A stretch of DNA of 64,000 nt from DASUPK01 sp963736305 (GTDB taxonomy: Bacteria; Actinomycetota; Thermoleophilia; Solirubrobacterales; 70-9): positions 48,411 to 112,410 of the forward strand of contig CAVTOD010000009.1 of NCBI GenBank assembly GCA_963736305.1. Direction: 5' to 3'. The notes below the pieces were generated by a model. The model searched no databases. It was not told the origin of the DNA and worked only from the letters and a program-made list of their open reading frames with translations. Of the stretch, positions 58,310 through 64,000 are shown in pieces. Numbering within the stretch: the stretch's first letter is position 1; each line of letters starts with the position of its first letter. The translations under genes and the position numbers were made by a program.

Positions 58310-59236
58310 ATGTACATGCGCGAGGCGACTCGAGAGTCCACTCTGAGCGCCCCCTGGAGTGAAGCGCTCGCCACCTTCGATCGCGACATGTCGGCCCGCT
58401 CCGCCGCCGAAGCGACCAGGAAGGCCTACTCGAACGACGTCGGGCAACTCGCGGCCTGGGCCACCGCGATGGACAGCGACCCGGAGTCGCTCGACCACCG
58501 CGACCTGCGCCGGTTCGCCGCCGTTCTCTCCGAGCGCGGGATTTCGAAGGCCGGTGTGGCCCGCAAGCTCGCCGCGATCCGCGCCTTCTACGGCGCGCTG
58601 ATCCGCTCCGGAGCGGTCAGCGCGAACCCGGCTGATCTCGTCGCGACCCCGAAGCAGGACCGCAAGCTCCCTCGCGTTCTCAGCCGCGAGGAGATGCAGA
58701 CTTTGCTGGATCGAATCCCCACCACGACCCCACTGGAGAGGCGTGATCGGGCCATGCTGGAGCTCGCGTACTCGTGCGGCCTGCGGGCCGAGGAGGTCGT
58801 CAACCTCAACACGGACGCCCCCGACTTCGACGGCGAGCGCCTGCGCATCGAGGGAAAGGGGGGAAAGACACGCCTGGTCCCGATGGGCGAACCGGCCCAA
58901 GCCGCGCTTAGTGGTTACCTGGAGCGCGGCCGAGGCGCTCTTGTCGGTGGGGGATCGGAAATTGCACTCCTTGTCTCAAAGAGCGGGCGGAGGCTTCACC
59001 CATCGGACGTGCGCCGCCGCCTCGAGCGGTGGGTGCGCGAGGCATCGATCGCGGGGGGCGTCTCCCCACACGCTCTCAGGCATTCCTTTGCGACGCACCT
59101 GCTGGAGGGAGGGGCGGACCTGCGGAGCATTCAGGAGCTCCTCGGGCACGCCAGCCTCTCGACTACGCAGGTTTACACTCAAGTTGAGCCATCGTGGCTG
59201 CAAAGCCAGTACGCTCGGAGTCATCCTCGCGCTTGA
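58310..59236 (+). CDS. xerD: XerC/XerD-type tyrosine recombinase
   Basis: 308 residues. The N-terminal SAM-like core-binding domain (EALATFDRDMSARSAAEATR, VARKLAAIRAFYGALI) is followed by the catalytic domain with all six residues: Arg159 (CGLRAEEV), Lys in GKGGKTR, His254 and Arg257 (HALRHSFATHLL), His280 (LGHASLSTT) and Tyr289 (QVYTQV). Most likely the chromosome dimer resolution recombinase, because it stands in a conserved block ahead of the WhiG-like sigma gene; XerC versus XerD cannot be told apart here. Confidence 0.92.
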   Translation: MYMREATRESTLSAPWSEALATFDRDMSARSAAEATRKAYSNDVGQLAAWATAMDSDPESLDHRDLRRFAAVLSERGISKAGVARKLAAIRAFYGALIRSGAVSANPADLVATPKQDRKLPRVLSREEMQTLLDRIPTTTPLERRDRAMLELAYSCGLRAEEVVNLNTDAPDFDGERLRIEGKGGKTRLVPMGEPAQAALSGYLERGRGALVGGGSEIALLVSKSGRRLHPSDVRRRLERWVREASIAGGVSPHALRHSFATHLLEGGADLRSIQELLGHASLSTTQVYTQVEPSWLQSQYARSHPRA

Positions 59237-59266
59237 GGAAAGCGCCCAAGTGCAGGTGAAAGGTTT

Positions 59267-60043
59267 ATGGAGACAGAGGTAAAGGCGTTCGAGCTCAAGG
59301 AGCTCTGGCGCCGTTACAAGGAGGGGGGGGATCAAAGCGCCCGGGAACGCCTGGTGGTCGCCTACTCGCCCCTGGTCAAGTTCGTCGCCGGCCGCACCGG
59401 TGCTCGCCTGCCCTCGCACATCGACCAGGCCGACCTGATCTCCTACGGGATGATCGGCCTGGTCGAGGCGATGAACCGCTTCGAGCCCCGCCGGCAGATT
59501 CGCTTCGAGACCTTCGCGATGCAGCGCATCCGCGGCGCCATCATCGACGAGCTGCGCTCGCTCGACTGGGTTCCGCGCTCGGTTCGCTCCCGAGCCCGCG
59601 AGATCGAGGAGGCGAACTCCAAGCTCGAGCACGAGCTCGGTCGCGCCCCCAGCGACGGCGAGCTCGCCGCGAAGCTGGGGATGAACGAGGAGGAGCTCCA
59701 GGAATCACTGCTTCAGATCTCCAATTCATCCATCCTCGCGCTCGAGGAGCTCTGGATGACCCCCGATGCCTCCGGGGACAAGGTCTCCCTGTTGGACACG
59801 ATCGAGGACGAGAGCGCGCCCGATCCACAGGCCTCGCTTGACACCGGCGAGGTCAAGGACCGGCTCTCGGAGGCGATCCAGGACCTGCCCGAGCGAGAGA
59901 CGCTCGTGGTCGCCCTCTACTACTTCGAGAACCTCACCCTGCGGGAGATCGGCGAGGTGCTCGGCGTCACCGAGTCACGGGTCTCGCAGCTCCATTCGAA
60001 GGCTGTGCTGCGCCTCCGCTCGCGCCTCAAGGCGACAGGTTGA
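59267..60043 (+). CDS. FliA/WhiG-family RNA polymerase sigma factor
   Basis: 258 residues. Region 2 is LVVAYSPLVKFVAGRTGARL and IDQADLISYGMIGLVEAMNRF, then IRFETFAMQRIRGAIIDELRS and DWVPRSVRSRAREIEE. Region 3 is LGRAPSDGELAAKLGMNEEEL. Region 4 is LPERETLVVALYYFENLTLREIGEVLGVTESRVSQLHSKAV, given here as positions 207-247. This is the sigma-28 type that in Streptomyces is WhiG. No flagellar genes and no anti-sigma gene are in the window. AAAGG 3 nt before the ATG is a weak SD. Confidence 0.92.
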   Translation: METEVKAFELKELWRRYKEGGDQSARERLVVAYSPLVKFVAGRTGARLPSHIDQADLISYGMIGLVEAMNRFEPRRQIRFETFAMQRIRGAIIDELRSLDWVPRSVRSRAREIEEANSKLEHELGRAPSDGELAAKLGMNEEELQESLLQISNSSILALEELWMTPDASGDKVSLLDTIEDESAPDPQASLDTGEVKDRLSEAIQDLPERETLVVALYYFENLTLREIGEVLGVTESRVSQLHSKAVLRLRSRLKATG

Positions 60044-60062
60044 ACAAGGCCTGACCTTCACA

Positions 60063-60068
60063 TAGGGT
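60063..60068 (+). promoter_or_regulatory. -10 box for leaderless EF-G2 gene
   Basis: TAGGGT, 8 nt upstream of ATG 60077. It would overlap the leader of the alternative GTG 60071 (2 nt), so ATG 60077 is favoured. Confidence 0.5.
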
Positions 60069-60076
60069 CCGTGGCC

Positions 60077-62161
60077 ATGCCTCACAAGGCCGCCGACCGG
60101 ATTCGAAATGTCGCGCTGATCGGTCACCGCGGCAGCGGCAAGACCTCGCTTCACGAGGCGATGCTCTTCGAGGCCGGAGTCGTCAACAGGCTCGGCCGAG
60201 TGGAAGATGGGACCACAACCTCGGACTACGAGACCGACGAGCAGGCGCGCGAGATGTCGATTGGGGCCACCGTCTCGTCCTTCGAGCACGACGACCGCAA
60301 GATCAACCTGATCGACACGCCCGGCGAGCCGAGCTTCATCGCCGACACCGTCGCGTCGCTGCGCGTTGCCGACGCGGCGGTCGTGGTCGTGAACGGGGTG
60401 ATGGGGGTGGAGGTCCACACCGACCGCCTCTGGCAGCGCGCCGACGCCGAGGGCCTCGCGCGCCTCGTTTTCGTGAACATGCTCGATCGCGAGCGGGCCG
60501 ACTTCTTCCGCGCTCTCGAGTCGCTGCAAAATGCCTTCGGCAACCACGTCGTCGCCACCGAGATCCCGATCGGTTCCGAGCACGAGATCCACGGCGTCAT
60601 CGACCTGACCGACATGAAGGCGTTCGTTGCCCAGGGAGAGGGAAGGGGCGCGCCCGCGCCCCAGGACATCCCGGAGGAGCTCGCCGCGCAGGCCCAGGAG
60701 TACCGCGAGAAGCTGATGGACGAGGTGGCGGAGAACTCCGACGAGCTGATGGAACGGTATCTCGAGGGCGAGGAGATCGACCATGACGAGATCGTCACGG
60801 TCCTGAAGCGCGGGGTCACCGACGGCAAGATCTTCCCGGTCACCTGTGGCGTCGCGACCAAGAACCTGGGGACGACACGGCTGCTGGAAGCACTCGTCGA
60901 GGACCTGCCCTCGCCCGCCATGCGCGGGACCGTGACCGGCCTGGACGAGGACGGCAACGGGGTCGAGATCGCACCCGATGAGGACGGGGAGCTGGTCGCC
61001 TATATCTTCAAGACACTCGCCGACCCCTACGCCGGCCGCCTCAACCTCTTCCGGGTCTACTCCGGCGTCCTGCGCGGCGACTCCCAGGTCAACAACGTCA
61101 CCCAGCGCGCCAAGGAGCGGATCGGCCAGATCCTGATCCCGCGCGGCAAGGAGCACGAGCAGACCGACGAGCTCGGCGCGGGCGACATCGGCGCCGTCGC
61201 GAAGCTGAAGCAGACGCACGCCGGGGATGTGCTCACTGAGAGGGACGCGATTTCCTTCCCGGCGCTCGATCTGCCCGCCCCCGTGATGGCCTTCGCATTC
61301 GAGGCCAAGACCAAGGGCGACGACGACAAGGCAGCCAGCGCGATCCGCCGTCTGGAGGAGGAGGACCCCACGCTCGACGTGCACCGCGACCAGCAGACCG
61401 GCGAGCAGATCATCGCCGGCCTCACGCAGATCCACGTCGAGGTGATCGTCGACCGGATGAAGAGCCGCTTCGGGGCAGAGATCGAGCTTCACCCGCCGCG
61501 GGTGCCCTATCTGGAGGCGATCCGCAAGCCGGCCAAGGCGCACGGCCGCTACAAGAAGCAGACCGGCGGGCGAGGGCAGTTCGGCGACTGCCACATCGAG
61601 ATCGCCCCCACCGAAGCGGGCACCGGCTTCGAGTTCGTCGACGAGATCAAGGGTGGCGCCATTCCCAAGGGCTTCATCCCGGCGGTGGAGAAGGGCATCG
61701 CCGAGGCGATGCAGCACGGCACCCTCGCCGGGTATCCGGTCAAGGATCTGCGGGTCCGCCTCTACGACGGCCAGTACCACCGAGTGGATTCCTCGGAGAA
61801 CGCCTTCAAGGTCGCTGGGTCGATGGCCTTCAAGGAGGCCATGGAGCAGGCCGATCCCGTGCTGCTCGAGCCGATCATGCTGCTCACGGTCAGCGTCCCG
61901 GAGGACGTCGTCGGCGATGTCGTCGGCGACCTCAACTCGCGCCGCGGCCGGCCGCTCGGCATGGAGGCGAAGGGATCCGCGACGGAGATCAAGGCCGAGG
62001 TGCCGATGGCCGAGGTCCTCGACTACGCGCGCGACCTGCGCCAGATCACCGGTGGCCGCGGCGACTACACGATGGAGTTCGCCCGCCACGAGGAGATCCC
62101 GTCGCATCTCGCCCAGAAGGTGATCTCCGAGGCCGGCTCGCAGGAGGAAGTCCGGGCGTAG
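60077..62161 (+). CDS. fusA2: Elongation factor G-like protein (EF-G2)
   Basis: 694 residues with EF-G domain order. The P-loop is IGHRGSGKTSLHEAM (EF-G has AHIDAGKTT), switch II is INLIDTPGEPSF, and the base-recognition motif reads FVNMLDRERADF, i.e. NMLD in place of NKxD. Domain II has VAYIFKTLADPYAGRLNLFRV, domain IV has GRYKKQTGGRGQFGDCHIEI and KGFIPAVEKGIAEAM, and domain V has PIMLLTVSVPEDVVGDVVGDLNSRRG, given here as positions 594-619. This is the actinobacterial second EF-G paralogue, thought not to support normal translocation; role uncertain. Confidence 0.9.
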   Translation: MPHKAADRIRNVALIGHRGSGKTSLHEAMLFEAGVVNRLGRVEDGTTTSDYETDEQAREMSIGATVSSFEHDDRKINLIDTPGEPSFIADTVASLRVADAAVVVVNGVMGVEVHTDRLWQRADAEGLARLVFVNMLDRERADFFRALESLQNAFGNHVVATEIPIGSEHEIHGVIDLTDMKAFVAQGEGRGAPAPQDIPEELAAQAQEYREKLMDEVAENSDELMERYLEGEEIDHDEIVTVLKRGVTDGKIFPVTCGVATKNLGTTRLLEALVEDLPSPAMRGTVTGLDEDGNGVEIAPDEDGELVAYIFKTLADPYAGRLNLFRVYSGVLRGDSQVNNVTQRAKERIGQILIPRGKEHEQTDELGAGDIGAVAKLKQTHAGDVLTERDAISFPALDLPAPVMAFAFEAKTKGDDDKAASAIRRLEEEDPTLDVHRDQQTGEQIIAGLTQIHVEVIVDRMKSRFGAEIELHPPRVPYLEAIRKPAKAHGRYKKQTGGRGQFGDCHIEIAPTEAGTGFEFVDEIKGGAIPKGFIPAVEKGIAEAMQHGTLAGYPVKDLRVRLYDGQYHRVDSSENAFKVAGSMAFKEAMEQADPVLLEPIMLLTVSVPEDVVGDVVGDLNSRRGRPLGMEAKGSATEIKAEVPMAEVLDYARDLRQITGGRGDYTMEFARHEEIPSHLAQKVISEAGSQEEVRA

Positions 62162-62174
62162 GCGGCGCGGCCGG

Positions 62175-62180
62175 TAGGTT
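62175..62180 (+). promoter_or_regulatory. -10 box for leaderless RNase HI gene
   Basis: TAGGTT, 7 nt upstream of GTG 62188. Confidence 0.5.
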
Positions 62181-62187
62181 GCCGCGC

Positions 62188-62592
62188 GTGGCCAAGCGGG
62201 TGATCATCAACGTCGACGGCGGCTCCCGAGGCAATCCGGGGCCGGCCGGAATCGCGGCCGTCGCAACCGATCCCTCCGGCGAGGTCCTCGTCGAGCGCGC
62301 CGAGACCATCGGGACGGCCACGAACAACGTGGCGGAGTACCGGGCGCTGCTGCTCGGGATCGCGCTGGCCAGGGAGCTCGGGGCCGACGATGTCGAGTTC
62401 GTCGGCGACTCGATGCTGATCGTCGAGCAGGTGCGCGGGAAGTGGAAGGTGAAGCAGGAGCACCTGCGTCCTCTGCATACCAAAGTGAGGGACGAGCTCC
62501 GATCCCTTCCCAGCTGGTCGATCAGGCACGTGAAGCGCGACGAGAACACCCGCGCAGACGAACTTCTCAACGAAGCACTGGACGCAGCATGA
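62188..62592 (+). CDS. rnhA: Ribonuclease HI-like protein
   Basis: 134 residues. VIINVDGGSRGNPGPAG holds Asp10, NNVAEYRALLLGI Glu50, VEFVGDSMLIVEQV Asp74, and ENTRADELLNEAL Asp124, so the four catalytic acids are present. It is the short form without the basic-protrusion helix, as in YpdQ/RnhC-like proteins. GTG 62188 is chosen over TTG 62179 because TAGGTT overlaps the latter. It is followed by a strong terminator. Confidence 0.92.
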   Translation: MAKRVIINVDGGSRGNPGPAGIAAVATDPSGEVLVERAETIGTATNNVAEYRALLLGIALARELGADDVEFVGDSMLIVEQVRGKWKVKQEHLRPLHTKVRDELRSLPSWSIRHVKRDENTRADELLNEALDAA

Positions 62593-62620
62593 AAAGGCCG
62601 GGCCCCTCAGCCCGGCCTTT
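62593..62620 (+). terminator. Strong intrinsic terminator after the RNase HI gene
   Basis: AAAGGCCGGGC (62593-62603), loop CCCTCA, GCCCGGCCTTT (62610-62620): 11 perfect base pairs starting 1 nt after the stop codon. Being symmetrical with A/T ends it can also serve the convergent protease gene. Confidence 0.85.
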
Positions 62621-62646
62621 CCAGCCTTGTCGTCCGTGAGCTCTCG

Positions 62647-63489
62647 CTACAGGCCGAGACCTTTCAGAGCGGCGCGAACCACGTCCCCGCTGAAGGGCTC
62701 GGTCCCCGGCACGAGGTTGACCCCGGCGAACTCGGGAGCGTTGGCGTGCAGGTATGCGATCTCACGGGGGAGGTCGCCGACACCGTTCGAGCCGGCGAGC
62801 GGCGCGAGCTGCACGGTGCTGAGGATGCCGATCGCTCCTCCGTTTGCGTCCATGAACCCGCTGCCGGAGTCCCCGGGGATGCCCGGGGTGACGGTGTACA
62901 CGTCATGGCTCCAGCCGCTGGGAGTGCTCTGAACGACGATGCCCTGCTTCGGGCTGAGCGCCGCGACGCCGCCGCGGAGCTCGGAGTTGCCGTACGTGTA
63001 GACCGTGGATCCCGTGCCGCCCCAGCTCCCGAGTCCTGTCGGGCCGCCGTAGGCTGGGACCGACGGATTGACGCTGGCAACGTCAGCCGGATCCAGCTTG
63101 ATCAGGGCGAGGTCGTTGAACGCGCAGGTGTCGGCGTCCGTCTCGCCCTTCGACTGCATGGTGAGCCACGAGTTGTAGGCGAGCACCCCGGGATGAGAAG
63201 CCCCAGTGACGTCCACCGGCGTGCCGATCGGGAGAGAGCCCGAGGTGCACCCGTTGGTGTCGGTGCTCGAACCGGTGCCCGAGCAGTGGGCCGCCTGCCC
63301 CAGGTACACGTTCGACGCGTCCTGGAAGACGAAGTTCGACGTGCACTGCGCGCCGTCCGTAAACACCTGGACGCCGGGATGGATGGTCGCAGAACTCGCC
63401 GGCGCCCATGCCGACGCGGGCGACGGAGCGATGGCAAGGACGGAGATCGCGGCCACTGCAATCGCAGCGGTCAGAGCCTTTCGGTGCAT
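62647..63489 (-). CDS. Secreted chymotrypsin-fold serine protease
   Basis: 280 residues. Sec signal peptide: MHRKALTAAIAVAAISVLAI, predicted cleavage after ASA at residue 27. The triad is His68 (GQAAHCSG), Asp126 (FNDLALIKL) and Ser208 (PGDSGSGFM). Paired cysteines (49, 69, 81, 122) suggest disulfides. No pro-domain or C-terminal anchor is visible, so it is probably released. ATG 63489 has AGGGGG about 8 nt upstream, and TATGGT at 63531-63526 is a likely -10. Divergent from the small Cys-rich gene. Confidence 0.85.
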   Translation of the reverse strand: MHRKALTAAIAVAAISVLAIAPSPASAWAPASSATIHPGVQVFTDGAQCTSNFVFQDASNVYLGQAAHCSGTGSSTDTNGCTSGSLPIGTPVDVTGASHPGVLAYNSWLTMQSKGETDADTCAFNDLALIKLDPADVASVNPSVPAYGGPTGLGSWGGTGSTVYTYGNSELRGGVAALSPKQGIVVQSTPSGWSHDVYTVTPGIPGDSGSGFMDANGGAIGILSTVQLAPLAGSNGVGDLPREIAYLHANAPEFAGVNLVPGTEPFSGDVVRAALKGLGL

Positions 63490-63602
63490 TGAAGCCCCCT
63501 GGTCGTGGTTTCCCCAAGCACAAAAACCATACCCAAAATTAGGGACCGCGGCGCCAGTACTGCCGGTACTTCCTCGCGTACTCGCAGTAGCAGCAGGGTC
63601 TG

Positions 63603-63842
63603 ATGGTTCCCATCCTGCTGATCCCCAGTGGTGCCGGCGCGGCCTACTGTGACCAGTCCGCGAACGGCTGCAGCTCGGCCGCCAACGCCGGTGCGCAGTG
63701 CGACACAGGCGCGGGTTCCGGTGCGTTCGGTGCGTTCGGCGACAAGGGTGACGTCGCTCACGATTTCCGTGGTGGAGCGAACGGACAGCAGACCGGACGC
63801 AACAACAGCGCCCTCTGCGGGAACCGGCAGGGCAACCTGTAG
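63603..63842 (+). CDS. Small Gly/Asn-rich exported-like protein with four cysteines
   Basis: 79 residues. A short hydrophobic start (MVPILLIPSGAGAA) precedes YCDQSANGCSSAANAGAQC, GAFGAFGDKGDVAHDF and GGANGQQTGRNNSALCGNRQG. No known family recognised. The four Cys and the Gly/Asn bias fit a small secreted, disulfide-bonded protein, but the start lacks the usual basic N-region. It has its own terminator 34 nt downstream and is divergent from the secreted protease. The 113-bp shared upstream region contains three GTAC motifs (63557, 63566, 63578), one inside the palindrome CAGTACTG. Confidence 0.5.
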   Translation: MVPILLIPSGAGAAYCDQSANGCSSAANAGAQCDTGAGSGAFGAFGDKGDVAHDFRGGANGQQTGRNNSALCGNRQGNL

Positions 63843-63875
63843 ACCGTCCATAGCTGCGCAGATCCAGGAGGAGAG

Positions 63876-63898
63876 CCCGGCAAGGACGCCGGGTTTTT
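63876..63898 (+). terminator. Intrinsic terminator after the small Cys-rich gene
   Basis: CCCGGC (63876-63881), loop AAGGAC, GCCGGG (63888-63893), TTTTT (63894-63898). Confidence 0.8.
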
Positions 63899-63927
63899 CT
63901 CGTGGCGAAGCTAGAATCGTGCACCGC

Positions 63928-64000
63928 GCGGCTGTAGCTCAGTTGGCTAGAGCGTCTGCTTGCCATGCAGAAGGTCGTGGGTTCGAATCCCATCAGCCGC
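63928..64000 (+). tRNA. tRNA-Gly (anticodon GCC)
   Basis: 73 nt reaching the last base of the window. The acceptor stem is GCGGCTG (63928-63934) / CAGCCGC (63994-64000), the D arm GCTC/GAGC, the anticodon arm TCTGC-TTGCCAT-GCAGA with anticodon GCC at 63962-63964, and the T arm GTGGG-TTCGAAT-CCCAT. Whether CCA is encoded or a discriminator base follows cannot be seen because the sequence ends here. Confidence 0.95.

Noticed and set aside
58310..59236. Integrase of a genomic island beside a tRNA
   Set aside because: It sits in a conserved xer-whiG block, the tRNA is 5 kb away with no attachment repeats, and neighbours are core genes.
59975..62107. 710-codon minus-strand frame opposite EF-G2
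   Set aside because: Shadow frame of a clearly conserved gene; no start signals or domains.

Overview
The window is 64 kb of dense, high-GC chromosome from an actinobacterium. Gene content, protein style and synteny fit class Thermoleophilia (Solirubrobacterales-like) best. This placement is an inference from blocks such as aroF-tyrA-aroA-cmk-der, smc-ftsY-ffh-rpsP-khpA-trmD-rplS-lepB-rnhB-yraN-comM-dprA and xer-whiG, and from secreted proteins with delta-60 repeats or Lys-rich tails. I see no phage, insertion sequence, CRISPR array or rRNA. The only tRNA is a tRNA-Gly(GCC) that ends on the last base.

Layout. 1-5.6 kb: end of DAHP synthase, tyrA, aroA (aromatic amino acids), then cmk and der. 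5.6-17.7 kb: a DUF3352 membrane protein, metK, a PH-domain protein, priA, a solitary AbiEi/DUF559 protein, def-fmt, a zinc-ribbon protein, rpe, a K+ channel/TrkA protein and a flippase. 17.7-21.3 kb: riboflavin genes ribD-ribE-ribBA-ribH. 21.4-24.0 kb: a delta-60 repeat exported protein with a broken 5' end and a PAS-EAL protein. 24.0-31.1 kb: rpmB, a FakA-like kinase, a GST, DUF427, recG-rsmD-coaD and a SepIVA-like coiled coil. 31.1-33.9 kb: a small accessory cluster (APH-type kinase, DUF6285, enoyl-CoA hydratase, methyltransferase). 34.0-46 kb: DUF177-rpmF-plsX-acpP-rnc-smc-ftsY, a 1.5-kb decayed stretch with two frameshifted exported-protein genes, then ffh-rpsP-khpA-trmD and rplS-lepB. 46.4-53.6 kb: rnhB, yraN, comM-dprA and thiD-X-Y-ilvD. 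53.6-64 kb: an unusual TrxR-like flavoprotein, a hydrolase with a 5-FTHF cyclo-ligase, an L,D-transpeptidase, a tyrosine recombinase, a FliA/WhiG sigma factor, EF-G2, an RNase HI, a secreted serine protease, a small Cys-rich protein and tRNA-Gly.

Most of the window is housekeeping: translation and protein maturation, SRP targeting and signal-peptide cleavage, chromosome maintenance, lipid initiation and cofactor synthesis. Many genes overlap by 1-4 nt and are probably translationally coupled. About two dozen transcript starts share one pattern, a TANNNT-like box 6-10 nt upstream of the start codon with no Shine-Dalgarno. This implies widespread leaderless mRNAs and was used here to choose several start codons.

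The points most worth a second look are: a conserved three-stem leader in front of both decayed exported-protein genes; an RNase III lacking three of its four or five key acidic residues; smc without a stop codon before ftsY; lepB with only a CTG available as start; the delta-60 gene with its signal peptide one frame away from its ATG; and a K+ channel with a shortened selectivity filter.
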